A stretch of DNA of 55,801 bases from Streptomyces sp. YIM 130001 (GCF_003574445.1 NZ_KZ984557.1:1-55801); one strand, 5' to 3'. Shown: positions 24,947-34,286, counted from the first letter of the stretch. Translations and numbers: made by a program. Notes: a model not told the origin generated them from the sequence alone.

Positions 24947-27943
24947 GTGGCGGGCGAGACCCCCGACAGGTCGGAGCAGCAGCAGTCTTCGGGGAGCTCT
25001 TCGGAGGTCTCTGCCGGGAGCGCTGCCGGGCGTTCGACCGGAACGCCGTCGGCGCCCGCGAACCCGCCCGAACCCGAGTCCGCCGCGCGCCTCGACCCGC
25101 GTCTCGTGGTGGCGCGCGGTGGCGGGCTTGGGGGCGGCGCCTCGGGCTCCGCCGGGGGTGCGGGGGCCGCTGATTCCTCCGATACGTCTGAGCCGTCCGA
25201 CTCTTCCGACTCTTCCGACTCTTCCGGCTCCTCCGGCTCTTCCGGTGCTCCTGGCGTTTCGGAGGCCGCTGCTGCCGGTGGCCCGGACGAGTCGCGCGCT
25301 TCGGAGGCTGGAGATTCCGCGGAAGCCGGGAACGCTCCGGACGCGGGAGCAGGGCCGGCGGACTCCTCGGCGACGCCCTCGACGGGTGATGCGAGTGATG
25401 CGGGTGAGGCCGGCTCCGGTGCCGAGGAGGGCTCGGAGGACGCGCGTCTGCGGGCGGCCGTCGCGGCCTGGGTCGCCACGTCGGGCTCTGAGGGGGCCGA
25501 GGACTCGGCAGAGGGGGCTCTGGCGGACGACGGGGGCTCGGGCGACGCGGAGCAGGCCGGCGCGGCTGAAGCGACCTCTGACGACAGCTCCGCGGACCCG
25601 GCGGACGGCGACGAGACCCCCGCGGCGGCGGACGAGGCCCCGGTGGAGGGTGCCGAGGGCGCCGACGGTGGTGGTACGGGCGACTCCTCGGCCACGGCCG
25701 AGCGGGACGGTGGCACCGGCGAGAGCGCGGCGCGCGAGACCGGTGAGCGGAAGCCGGCCGACGAGGACTCCCCGGCGGGCGAGGCCCCGGAGCCCGGCGA
25801 GGCCCCGGCGGCCGCAGCCGGTGACGCCGAGGCGGGCTCGCAAGTGGATGCGGGTGCCGACCCGACGCCGGACGACGAGGCTTCGGCCGACGACGCCCGG
25901 GCGAGCGGGGGCGCGGACGCCTCCGCAGCCGCGGCTGCCGCTTCCGCCGGCGACAAGCCGGTCCCGGAAGCCGACCCGGGTGCCGGCGCGGACGAGGCCG
26001 TGGCTTCCGACGAGGCGGTGGCTTCCGGCGCACCCGCAGCCACCGACGAGGCCGCGGCGGACGAGCCTGCGGCCGAGACCGGCGACGAGACGGACGAGGG
26101 CGACGCCGCCCAGGCATCCGCGTCCGCCGGCTCCGGCACCCCCGCGAAGGAGTCCGACACCGACGCCCCGGCCGACGCACCCTCCGCAGTCACCCCCGAC
26201 GAAACGGGTGAGCCGGACAAGGGTGCTGCCGAGCCCGACAGCCCCTCCGAGGACGCTGCAGAAGCAAATTCCGGCGAGGCGGCCCCCGTTGACCAGGCCA
26301 CCGCGGTCTTCAAGACCGTACGGCCGCCCGTCGACCAGCCGACCGCGGTCTTCAAGACGTTCCAGCCCGACTCGGACCCCAAGGCCAAGCAGGCCGACGA
26401 GACCGAAGAAGCCGCGGGCGACGAGCGCGGCAAGGGCGAGTCCCCCTCCGAGCGCACCAGCAAGTTCGTAGCGCTCAAGCCCCTCGACGGGCGGGCCGAG
26501 GCCGCCCCCGGTTCCCAGCAGTCCACCGGAACTCCCACCGAACCGCCTGCCGCGAAGCCGCTGCCCCCCGAGAAGCCCGAGCCCGCCGCGCCCCAACAGC
26601 CCGCGGAGGCCCCGGCCTCGGTGGGCAACATGGGCCCGGAGCGCACCTCGCAGCAGCCGGTGCCGCCGCTCCCGCCGCTGGACCTGCTGGCCGAGCTGAC
26701 CAACAAGCCGGCTCCGCCCGAGACCCCGATGCGCACGATCGTGCGCCGGTTCAAGATCTGGACGCCCATCGTCGCGCTGCTGGTGATCGTCTTCGGTGTG
26801 GTGCAGACGCTGCGCCCGCTGCCCGAGCCGACGTTGAGTCTGACCGCGAACGACACCGTCTCGTTCGAGGGCGACAAGCCGTCGATGCCGTGGCCCGAGA
26901 ACGGTCAGGGCGCGATGGACGTCGACGGGCTCGGGACGTTCGGCAGTTCGGGCGACCAGAAGCCCGTGCCGATCGCGAGCGTGGCCAAGGTGATGACCGC
27001 GTACATCATCCTGCGCGACCACCCGGGAGGCGCCACGATCCCGATGGACCAGCAGGCCGAGGACGACGCGAAGAAGTCCGAGGAGGGCGAGTCCACGGTC
27101 GACGTGACCAAGGGGCAGCGGCTCACCAAGGACGAGGCCATCAAGGCCATCATGATCGCTTCTGCGAACAACATCGCGCGGCAGCTTGCCCGTTGGGACG
27201 CCGGTTCCGAGGACGCCTTCGTCAAGAAGATGAACGAGACGGCCGACGAGCTCGGGATGAAGAACACGACGTACACCGACCCGTCGGGCCTGAACAAGTC
27301 CACCGTCTCGACCGCCGTCGACCAGGTGAAGCTGGGCAAGAAGGCGATGCAGGACAAGCTCTTCCGGGAGATCGTCAGGCTGCCGGAGTACAAGGACATC
27401 AACGACAAGCGCCAGCCCAACTGGAACCAGCTCGTACCCATGAACGGCGTCGTCGGCATCAAGACGGGCACCACCACCGCCGCACTCGGCAACCTGCTCT
27501 TCGCCGCCGAGCGGAAGATCGACGGCACCACGCAGACCGTCGTCGGCGCGGTGCTCAGGCAGCCCGCGGCCGGTGAGCCGCCGTCCATCCTCAAGGGCGC
27601 GCTCGACGCGGGCGACGTACTGATGAAGGCCGCCCAGGACGCGCTCGAGTCCAAGTCCGTGGTGAAGAAGGGCGATGTCGTCGGCGAGGTGGACGACGGT
27701 CTGGGCGGGACGACTCCGGTCGTCGCCACCGAGGACGTCTCCGCGGTCGGCTGGCCGGGCCTCACCGTGAAGCTCGAACTGGCCGACGACGGAAAGGCGA
27801 TCCCGCACACCGCGAAGGCCGGCACCGAGGTCGGCGTCCTGAACGTCGGCGACGGTACGGGCGACGCCGTGGAGGTCCCGGTCGCGCTCCAGGGCGACCT
27901 GACGGAGCCCGGATTCGGCAGCAAGATCACCCGGATCATCTGA
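24947..27943 (+). CDS. D-alanyl-D-alanine carboxypeptidase (S11-like) with long acidic N-terminal region
   Basis: A 998-aa protein. Residues 1 to about 600 are low-complexity, rich in Ala, Glu, Asp, Ser and Pro, and ending in three short repeats (TAVFKT, TAVFKT and SKFVALK). A membrane helix spans about 606-622 (IWTPIVALLVIVFGVV). The outer C-terminal domain has the penicillin-binding triad SVAK (S678, K681), SAN (739) and KTG (839). It should trim pentapeptide stems of peptidoglycan. The acidic part would be cytoplasmic in a type II topology. Start GTG 24947 follows GGAGG. Confidence 0.9.
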   Translation: MAGETPDRSEQQQSSGSSSEVSAGSAAGRSTGTPSAPANPPEPESAARLDPRLVVARGGGLGGGASGSAGGAGAADSSDTSEPSDSSDSSDSSGSSGSSGAPGVSEAAAAGGPDESRASEAGDSAEAGNAPDAGAGPADSSATPSTGDASDAGEAGSGAEEGSEDARLRAAVAAWVATSGSEGAEDSAEGALADDGGSGDAEQAGAAEATSDDSSADPADGDETPAAADEAPVEGAEGADGGGTGDSSATAERDGGTGESAARETGERKPADEDSPAGEAPEPGEAPAAAAGDAEAGSQVDAGADPTPDDEASADDARASGGADASAAAAAASAGDKPVPEADPGAGADEAVASDEAVASGAPAATDEAAADEPAAETGDETDEGDAAQASASAGSGTPAKESDTDAPADAPSAVTPDETGEPDKGAAEPDSPSEDAAEANSGEAAPVDQATAVFKTVRPPVDQPTAVFKTFQPDSDPKAKQADETEEAAGDERGKGESPSERTSKFVALKPLDGRAEAAPGSQQSTGTPTEPPAAKPLPPEKPEPAAPQQPAEAPASVGNMGPERTSQQPVPPLPPLDLLAELTNKPAPPETPMRTIVRRFKIWTPIVALLVIVFGVVQTLRPLPEPTLSLTANDTVSFEGDKPSMPWPENGQGAMDVDGLGTFGSSGDQKPVPIASVAKVMTAYIILRDHPGGATIPMDQQAEDDAKKSEEGESTVDVTKGQRLTKDEAIKAIMIASANNIARQLARWDAGSEDAFVKKMNETADELGMKNTTYTDPSGLNKSTVSTAVDQVKLGKKAMQDKLFREIVRLPEYKDINDKRQPNWNQLVPMNGVVGIKTGTTTAALGNLLFAAERKIDGTTQTVVGAVLRQPAAGEPPSILKGALDAGDVLMKAAQDALESKSVVKKGDVVGEVDDGLGGTTPVVATEDVSAVGWPGLTVKLELADDGKAIPHTAKAGTEVGVLNVGDGTGDAVEVPVALQGDLTEPGFGSKITRII

Positions 27944-28322
27944 CACCCGGCACCACCCGGCGGACGACGCCCGGCCGTCCGCCGGTACCGGTCGTTCCGC
28001 CCGCACGCGGTACGCGGTGTACGCCCCGGCCCGTACGCCGGGTACGCCCGCCCTGTGCGGAACCCCTGGTGAAGAACCGGCGGGCCACCCGGGTGCGCCG
28101 CGTGCTAGCGTCGCCGGAATCGGACGGTACGAGGCGTTGCGTGCCGTCGGAGACGAAGTCGGGGGCGCACGGTCGCGGTTCCGGCGGACGACGTTCCGGC
28201 CGGCTGCCGGGACGTACGGACGGCGAGGGACGGCGCACCGGAGACGACCGGGCGCCCGCCCGGAACACACCGGCACAGAACCGGCGGCTGGGACCGGCCG
28301 GGGACGACACGGGGAGCAATCA
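27944..28322. other. 379-bp spacer between dacA-like and membrane protein genes
   Basis: I see no convincing gene, strong terminator or repeat. Forward and reverse open frames are by-products of base composition. A promoter for the membrane protein is expected but cannot be picked out confidently. Confidence 0.5.
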
Positions 28323-30290
28323 GTGGCGACTGCGGGGCCGACGCGCGCGGATGACGACGCCGACCCGGGCGCGAACACGAGCCGGCCGGAGACCTCGGGC
28401 CGGCCGGAGACGGCCACCGGGACCACAGCCGCGGCAGCCGACGAGCCCACGAGCACCGAGGCCACGACCACCGAGCCCACGAGCACCGAGGCCGCGGCAC
28501 CCCGAGTCCCGGGCCAGCGCAACGCCGAACCGGCCCCCGCGGCCGACTCCGTGCCCGGCCGGCCGGGCCGGCTCGGCCGCGCCCTGCGCCACCCCGTCCT
28601 GATCGCCTCGGTCACCGCAGCCGTGCTGCACCTCGTCTGGTTCTTCACCTTCGCGAACAGCGGCGGCGACCTCGCCGCGCAGGACGCCTGGGCGGAGTTC
28701 GTCGGACGGCACCCGGACTCCGCGTACAACCTCGCCTGGTACGGCGGTATGCACCCCGTCTCGTACAGCGTCGTGTCCCCGTACCTGATGCATGTGCTCG
28801 GGGTGCGGACCACGATGATGCTCGCGGGGACGGCGTCGGCCGGGCTGATCGCGCTGCTGCTGATGCGCAGCCGGGTCGTGCGGAATCCGCTGCCGGCGTC
28901 GCTGGCCGGGGTCTTCGCGCTGTTCTGCAACGCGGTGTCGGGGCGGGTCACCTTCGGCCTCGGCACCGCGTTCGGGCTCGCGGCGGTGGCCGCGGTGTTC
29001 TGCTGGCCGCACCGCTGGCGCACCCGCCGGTGGGCGAAGGCCGCGGTCGCCGCACCGCTCGCCGGGCTCGCCACCGCGGCCAGCCCCGTCGCGGGCCTGT
29101 TCACCGGACTCGTCGCAGCCGCACTCTTCTTCCAGGGCAGGCGGCCGGGTGCGTACGCGCTCGGGCTCGCACCGGTCGCCGTGGTCGGTCTGTCGGCCTG
29201 GCTCTTCCCGTTCTCCGGTACGCAGCCGATGAGTATCGGGTCGGCCAGCCTGCCCGTGATCTCCGGTGTTCTGGTCTACGTCCTGGTGCCGCACGACTGG
29301 CGCACCGTGCGACTGACCTCCGGCATCTACGTCGTCGGCACCGTCCTCGCGACGGCGGTCGACTCGCAGATCGGGTCCAACATCACGCGCCTGCCCATGC
29401 TGGTGGCCGGTGTGGTGCTGCTCGCCGCACTGCCGTTCACCGTGCCGCGCAGCCGCAAGTGGTACGCCGTCGTGCTGTCGGTCGTCGGCATCAACCTGTG
29501 GATCGGCATCAAGTCCGCCAACGACGTCGTCCACACCACGCCCGCCGCGTCCTGGACCCGCGAGCTGGCGCCGCTCGTGAACGAGCTGCAGAAGACCGGC
29601 GCCGACAAGGGCCGTGTCGAGGTCGTGCCGGCCCGCAGCCACCGCGAGGCCTCCGCGCTCGCCCCGTACGTGAACCTGGCCCGCGGCTGGAACCGGCAGG
29701 CCGACATGGAACGCAACCCGCTCTTCTACGACGACACCCTGAATTCGGCCAACTACCGTGAGTGGCTGATGCGCTGGGCCGTGCACTACATCGTCCTGCC
29801 CCGCGAGGCGCCCGACGGCGACGGCGGCGAGCGCGAGCGCGAACTCGTGTCGAACGGCCAGCCCTATCTGAAGCAGATCTGGGGCGACAGCAACTGGAAG
29901 CTCTTCGAGGTCAGCGAGCCGCAGCCGCTCGCGGACCCGCCGGCCACGGTGCAGCGCGCCGACCAGGGGGAGTGGACCATCGAGGTCAAGTCGCCCGGGC
30001 GGGTGCTCGTCCGCGTCCCGTACTCGCCGTGGCTCGGCCTGGTCGACGCCGAGGGCAAGGGCGTGAAACCGCCGCAGGAGACCGAGGCCTCCAAGCAGCG
30101 CGACGACGACCGGGCACCCAAGGAGTTCGACAACATCAACGGCTGCCTCACCGAGACCGAGGAGGACGAGGTCGGCGACACCTGGACGGAACTCATCGCC
30201 CCGCACTCCGGCACCTACCGCCTCGCCGCGCCCTATCAACTGCCCCGCGGCACCCCCTGCCCGGAGGAACTGCGCCGACCGGCGCCGTAG
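28323..30290 (+). CDS. Polytopic membrane protein, GT-C glycosyltransferase-like (tentative)
   Basis: A 655-aa protein. The first 90 residues are Thr/Ala/Glu-rich, including a repeated EPTSTEA. About ten transmembrane helices follow at 95-400, then a 240-residue soluble C-terminal part. An early external loop (DLAAQDAWAEFVGRHPDSAY) holds acidic residues where GT-C enzymes keep theirs, and the C-terminal beta-rich region fits. The family call is inference. GTG 28323 follows GGGGAGC. It follows the carboxypeptidase after 380 bp and may share a role in the cell envelope. Confidence 0.7.
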   Translation: MATAGPTRADDDADPGANTSRPETSGRPETATGTTAAAADEPTSTEATTTEPTSTEAAAPRVPGQRNAEPAPAADSVPGRPGRLGRALRHPVLIASVTAAVLHLVWFFTFANSGGDLAAQDAWAEFVGRHPDSAYNLAWYGGMHPVSYSVVSPYLMHVLGVRTTMMLAGTASAGLIALLLMRSRVVRNPLPASLAGVFALFCNAVSGRVTFGLGTAFGLAAVAAVFCWPHRWRTRRWAKAAVAAPLAGLATAASPVAGLFTGLVAAALFFQGRRPGAYALGLAPVAVVGLSAWLFPFSGTQPMSIGSASLPVISGVLVYVLVPHDWRTVRLTSGIYVVGTVLATAVDSQIGSNITRLPMLVAGVVLLAALPFTVPRSRKWYAVVLSVVGINLWIGIKSANDVVHTTPAASWTRELAPLVNELQKTGADKGRVEVVPARSHREASALAPYVNLARGWNRQADMERNPLFYDDTLNSANYREWLMRWAVHYIVLPREAPDGDGGERERELVSNGQPYLKQIWGDSNWKLFEVSEPQPLADPPATVQRADQGEWTIEVKSPGRVLVRVPYSPWLGLVDAEGKGVKPPQETEASKQRDDDRAPKEFDNINGCLTETEEDEVGDTWTELIAPHSGTYRLAAPYQLPRGTPCPEELRRPAP

Positions 30291-30293
30291 CCG

Positions 30294-31160
30294 TCAGCCC
30301 TGAACGGTGCGCTCCCTGACCGGGAAGGCGATGTCGCAGGCCGGCTCGTCCGGAGCCGTGGCCGGCCAGTTGGTGAAGTAGATCTCGCGGCACGGGCCGG
30401 CGACCTCGAGCCCTTCGCGCGCGATCCACTCCTCCACCGCCTCGAAGGCGGGGCCGATCTGCGGGTACGCCACCTGCGCCTTGGTGATCCTGGTGAACGC
30501 GAGGCGCGTCGCCGGCTCCGCCCTGGCCCGTACGCCGCGCCCGTACCCCTCGGCCCAGGCGCGGGCGGCGACCGGGCCGGCGACCGGCACACAGCTCTCC
30601 GCCGGACCGTCGCTCTCCTGGCTGACCTCGGCGTGGTACGCCATGAACGGCACCCCCGCGATCCCTCCGCAGTGCTCCTCGGCGGCCCGCTCCAGGCGGC
30701 CGAGTGACTCCGGGATGAACGTCGGCAGGTGGTCCGCCAGGATGTGCCGCGATTCCGTGATCACGAACTGCTCCGGCGACTCCGTCGTCTCGACCGTGAA
30801 CTTCCCGTACATGTCCGAGCTCCTTCCACTCAGTCGTCCACGGAGGTAGTCGGCGAGCGCGCGCTGCCCGGCGAGACGTTCCTCGACCCCCGCCCAGTAC
30901 GCCGACAGGGCCCCCGCAGCCTCCGGACCCGGCAGCGCGACGACCTCGGCGATCAGCGCGAGCGGCATGTCGAGCTGCCTCAACTGGGCTACGAGACGGG
31001 CCCGTTCGGCCTGGCTCGCGCGGTAGTGGCGGTAACCGCTGGGGCCGTCGACGTGCGCCGGCGGCAGCAGGCCGCGCCGGTCGTAGAGCCGCAGGGCCTT
31101 GGGTGACAGTCGGGCGCGGGCTGCGAACGCCCCGATGGCCAGCAGCTCAGCGTCGTTCAC
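30294..31160 (-). CDS. MerR family regulator with GyrI-like effector domain
   Basis: A 288-aa BmrR-like activator. The winged-helix N-terminus is LLAIGAFAARARLSPKALRL, then YDRRGLLPPAHVDGPSGYRHY, followed by a coiled-coil helix. From about residue 130 a GyrI-like/SOUL effector-binding domain follows (MYGKFTVETTESPEQFVITE...). Such proteins bind cationic drugs and activate transporter genes. GTG 31160 is supported by GGAGG eight bases upstream. Its stop lies 3 bp from the stop of the convergent membrane protein gene. Confidence 0.9.
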   Translation of the reverse strand: MNDAELLAIGAFAARARLSPKALRLYDRRGLLPPAHVDGPSGYRHYRASQAERARLVAQLRQLDMPLALIAEVVALPGPEAAGALSAYWAGVEERLAGQRALADYLRGRLSGRSSDMYGKFTVETTESPEQFVITESRHILADHLPTFIPESLGRLERAAEEHCGGIAGVPFMAYHAEVSQESDGPAESCVPVAGPVAARAWAEGYGRGVRARAEPATRLAFTRITKAQVAYPQIGPAFEAVEEWIAREGLEVAGPCREIYFTNWPATAPDEPACDIAFPVRERTVQG

Positions 31161-31331
31161 CGGTTCATCCTCCGTCACCGGGCGGCGGATCCGCCCGGCG
31201 GCCAGGACCGTGCGCCTTGACCCTGGGGCAAGGTCAAGGCCGGACGGTGCGGGCCCGCTCGCGCGGGTGTTTCGCCGACAGCAGAGGGCTTCGGGCTGCA
31301 GCGGCGGGGCGGGCACTCCTACGCTGAGGAG

Positions 31332-31781
31332 GTGACCACCCAAGCGCGGAACCACGCCCGAGTCATCCCACTGCGCCCGGCCGAGTCCGGTAGGGCTGCT
31401 CCGGCCGCCGAGCCGGCGCCGCCCGTCGCGCCTGCCGCCCGGGAGCCGTTGTGGCGGGACGTCGTGGGGGAGGTGCTGCGGCGCGAGCGACTCGCCCAGG
31501 GCCGAACCCTGAAGGACGTGTCCGAGGCGGCCCGCATCTCCATGCCCTACCTCTCCGAACTGGAACGCGGCCGCAAGGAAGCCTCCTCGGAGGTACTGGC
31601 CGCGGCGGCCCAGGCGCTGGGCTTCGGCCTGGCGGAACTCCTGACCCGGGTGCGGGACGACTTGGTCACCACGACGGAGGCGACCCGCCCCACCTCCACG
31701 GTCTCCCACCTGGCCCCCGCCACCTCCACCACGAGTCGGGGCGCGACTTCGGGACGGGGCGAGGTACGGCTGGCCGCTTGA
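31332..31781 (+). CDS. popR: XRE family regulator, PopR/ClgR-like
   Basis: A 149-aa protein. The helix-turn-helix about residues 45-100 (LRRERLAQGRTLKDVSEAAR then ISMPYLSELERGRKEASSEV) is the ClgR/PopR type. The C-terminus is VRLAA. In S. lividans, PopR activates the clpP3-clpP4 operon and is degraded by ClpP through C-terminal alanines. This gene is adjacent to and convergent with a clpP pair and carries the same type of tail, so the PopR identity is well supported. The symbol is by inference. The ribosome-binding site GAGGAG abuts the GTG unusually closely. Confidence 0.85.
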   Translation: MTTQARNHARVIPLRPAESGRAAPAAEPAPPVAPAAREPLWRDVVGEVLRRERLAQGRTLKDVSEAARISMPYLSELERGRKEASSEVLAAAAQALGFGLAELLTRVRDDLVTTTEATRPTSTVSHLAPATSTTSRGATSGRGEVRLAA

Positions 31782-31790
31782 GGGGTGACG

Positions 31791-31832
31791 GAACGGTCGA
31801 GCCTCTGGAGATCCTACGAGGCGCGACCGTTC
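31791..31832. terminator. Bidirectional terminator between popR-like and clpP genes
   Basis: A 15-bp stem with one mismatch: GAACGGTCG (31791-31799) pairs with CGACCGTTC (31824-31832), continued by GCCTC and GAGGC. It fills the convergent spacer. Confidence 0.7.
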
Positions 31833-31844
31833 AGTCGAACTTCC

Positions 31845-32456
31845 CTACGCCGCAAGCGCTCTGACGCCGCGTCGGGTGAGGACCTCGTCGGCCAGGCCGT
31901 AGGCGACCGCTTCGTGGGCGGTGAAGATTTTGTCGCGGTCCATGTCGGTGCGGAGGGAAGTCACGTCGTGACCGGTGTGGTGGGAGAGGACCTCCTCGAT
32001 CTGGGAGCGGATGCGGCCCATTTCCTTGGCCTGCACGGTGAGGTCCGAGACCGTGCCCTGTTGGCCGTTGCTCGCCGGCTGGCCGAGGAGTACGCGGGCG
32101 TGGTCCAGGATGTAGCGACGGCCCGGGTCGCCGCCCGCGAGCAGTACCGCCGCCGTCGATGCGGCCTGGCCGACGCAGAACGTCGAGATCGGTGCTCGTA
32201 CGAAGGTCATCGTGTCGTAGATGGCCATCAGTGAAGTGACCGATCCACCAGGGGAGTTGAGGTAGATCGCGATCTCCGTGTCGGGGCTCGCGGACTCGAG
32301 GTGGAGGAGCTGGGCGATGACGACGTTCGCCACGCCGTCGTCGATCTCGGTGCCGAGGAAGATGATGCGCTCCGACAGGAGCCGGCTGAACACGTCGTAG
32401 GACCGCTCACCCTGCGGAGTGCGCTCGACGACGTTCGGAATCGTGTACTGGCCCAT
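31845..32456 (-). CDS. clpP: ClpP-like protease subunit with atypical active site
   Basis: A 203-aa ClpP-fold protein. The Ser of the catalytic triad is S100 (VGQAASTAA) and the Asp lies in MDRDKIFTA. The His is replaced: the canonical R(I/V)MxHQP motif reads RVLLGQPAS, with G125 at exactly the +25 position. It is therefore probably inactive or dependent on its partner. It is the second gene of a two-clpP operon, 3 bp after the first, corresponding to clpP4 of the Streptomyces clpP3-clpP4 locus. ClpP rings of mixed subunits are known. Confidence 0.9.
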   Translation of the reverse strand: MGQYTIPNVVERTPQGERSYDVFSRLLSERIIFLGTEIDDGVANVVIAQLLHLESASPDTEIAIYLNSPGGSVTSLMAIYDTMTFVRAPISTFCVGQAASTAAVLLAGGDPGRRYILDHARVLLGQPASNGQQGTVSDLTVQAKEMGRIRSQIEEVLSHHTGHDVTSLRTDMDRDKIFTAHEAVAYGLADEVLTRRGVRALAA

Positions 32457-32459
32457 GGC

Positions 32460-33134
32460 TCAGACCCCCAGTCCGATGCGCTGGCGGGAGGTGGCCGGGC
32501 GGATGTCGTCGAGCGACTCCACGACCCGGTCGACCATCCCGTACTCCTTGGCCTGTTCCGCCGTGAACCACCGGTCGCGGTCGCCGTCGCGGGAGATGGT
32601 CTCCTCGCTCTGGCCGGTGTGCTCGGCGGTGATGCGCTCGATGGTCTGCTTGGTGAACTCCAGGTTCTCCGCCTGGATCGCGATGTCGGCCGCCGCTCCG
32701 CCGATCCCGGAGGACGGCTGGTGCATCATGATGCGCGCGTTCGGCAGCGCGAAGCGCTTGCCCGGTGTGCCGACGGTGACCAGGAACTGGCCCATGCTCG
32801 CGGCGAATCCCATGGCGAGTGTGGAGACGTCGTTGGGGATCAGACGCATCGTGTCGTAGATGGCGAGGCCCGCGCTGACGGAGCCGCCGGGGCTGTTGAT
32901 GTAGAGGGAGATGTCCGTGCGCGGGTCCTCGGCGGAGAGGACGAGCAGCTGCCCGCACACCCGGTTCGCGGAGCTCTCGTTGACCTCGGTGCCGAGCAGC
33001 ACGATGCGCTGCGCGAGCAGTTGCCCGGCCAGCTGATCGTCGAAGCGGGTGGCAGCTGATTCGCCTGCGGCGCGCGGAGCGGTGTCCGCCGGCCGGTGGG
33101 GCCCCGCCGCGGGGGCCGTGTCGTACGTTCCCAC
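32460..33134 (-). CDS. clpP: ATP-dependent Clp protease proteolytic subunit
   Basis: A 224-aa ClpP with the full triad: S113 (GFAASMGQF), H138 (RIMMHQPSS) and an Asp in GDRDRWFTA. The structural signatures LYINSPGGSV and QAKEYGMVD are normal. The first about 28 residues are a Pro/Ala-rich extension that may act as a propeptide. GTG 33134 is chosen for the ideal GGGAGGACCA site; a GTG at 33182 would add 16 residues. It is the likely clpP3 equivalent and would form the active ring with the following gene. Confidence 0.93.
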   Translation of the reverse strand: MGTYDTAPAAGPHRPADTAPRAAGESAATRFDDQLAGQLLAQRIVLLGTEVNESSANRVCGQLLVLSAEDPRTDISLYINSPGGSVSAGLAIYDTMRLIPNDVSTLAMGFAASMGQFLVTVGTPGKRFALPNARIMMHQPSSGIGGAAADIAIQAENLEFTKQTIERITAEHTGQSEETISRDGDRDRWFTAEQAKEYGMVDRVVESLDDIRPATSRQRIGLGV

Positions 33135-33480
33135 TGGTCCTCCCAGTCCTGGTGCGGCGCCGGTCGCCGCCTTCCCTCCCACTGTCGGCCCGCACGGGCC
33201 GGACGGTGAGGGTTCTTGGCCGTGGGCAGATTCGCCGTGGGCAGAGGCGGACGGAGAAGGGGCCCCGGGCAGGGCGAACGGTGATCGGACGGCAGGGCCG
33301 ACGCGTCGTCACACAACCCTGGAACAGGGGCTGTTGGGCATACGGCGAGGGCCGAAGGAGTGAATTCCGTCGGCCGTGCGCCATCAGTACCCCGAGTGTC
33401 TGGTGGCGCCGTGCGGAGGTCCGGGACAGTGAAGCGGCCCCCGTCGGTACGGACCGGCGGGCCGACTCCGAGGAGACGCC

Positions 33481-33933
33481 ATGCGCCGCCGCCTTGCTGC
33501 CCCGCTCGCCGTGACCGCCGCCGCCCTGTCCGCCGTCGTGGGCCTGTCCGGTACCGCGTCGGCCGCCCCCGCCGACAAGCCGCAGGTGCTCAGTCAGTGG
33601 ACCCAGACCAGTGCGAGCTCGTACAGCGCCTGGGCCGATGCGAGTGGAAACCAGGGGAGTTGGGCCGCCTACGAGTTCAACTGGACGACGGACTACTGCA
33701 CTTCGTCGCCCGACAACCCCCTCGGCTTCCCGTTCAGTACCGCCTGCGCGCGGCACGACTTCGGCTACCGCAACTACAAGGCGGCGGGCTCCTTCGACGC
33801 GAACAAGCCCCGCCTCGACAACGCCTTCCACGCCGACCTCAAGCGGGTCTGCAACGCCTACTCCGGTGCCAAGTACAGCACTTGCAACGCGACCGCCTGG
33901 ACGTACTACCAGGCTGTCTCCAACCTCGGCTGA
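33481..33933 (+). CDS. Secreted prokaryotic phospholipase A2
   Basis: A 150-aa protein. A signal peptide (MRRRLAAPLAVTAAALSAVV ... ASA, about 28 residues) precedes a 122-residue enzyme. The catalytic pair H92-D93 lies in CARHDFGYRNYK, with C73/C89 and two later Cys positioned as in the Streptomyces violaceoruber enzyme. Such enzymes hydrolyse the sn-2 ester of phospholipids with calcium. Monocistronic. Confidence 0.93.
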   Translation: MRRRLAAPLAVTAAALSAVVGLSGTASAAPADKPQVLSQWTQTSASSYSAWADASGNQGSWAAYEFNWTTDYCTSSPDNPLGFPFSTACARHDFGYRNYKAAGSFDANKPRLDNAFHADLKRVCNAYSGAKYSTCNATAWTYYQAVSNLG

Positions 33934-33987
33934 GTGCAGGGGCGTCGGCCCCGCTCGGAGCCGGGCGGGGCGGCTTCGCAGGCTTCG

Positions 33988-34026
33988 CTCTTCGTTCGTG
34001 CTCTTCGTTCGACCTCTTCGTTCACG
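33988..34026. repeat. Three tandem 13-bp repeats
   Basis: Units CTCTTCGTTCGTG, CTCTTCGTTCGAC and CTCTTCGTTCACG are contiguous at 33988-34026, 54 bp after the phospholipase stop. The rest of the 353-bp gap before DUF5709 shows no gene. Confidence 0.75.
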
Positions 34027-34286
34027 GGCGGGCGTCGTGCTCATGCCGCTGCGGGTTCCGCGGGTCGGCCGAGGGCGGGGCGCGGTCCTGGCGCCGGGGA
34101 CAGCTCGGGGTGGCCGTACGGGCCGTGTGCCCCGAGGTGTCCCGTGCGCGCGGTGGCGATCCGGTTGTTCGTCGCGGAGCATGGAAGGACGGGGGAGGCC
34201 CGGAACGTACGGGGACGGGCGGGACAGACGCCGCCCGGCGGCCGGAATCAGGGGCCGGACGGGCCGGACACCGTCAGGAGTGCCGC

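Noticed and set aside
24740..29104. Very long minus-strand open frame opposite the carboxypeptidase and membrane protein genes
   Set aside because: It is antisense to two well-supported genes. The translation is low-complexity (Gly/Arg/Leu or Ser/Ala) and arises from strong third-position G/C bias.
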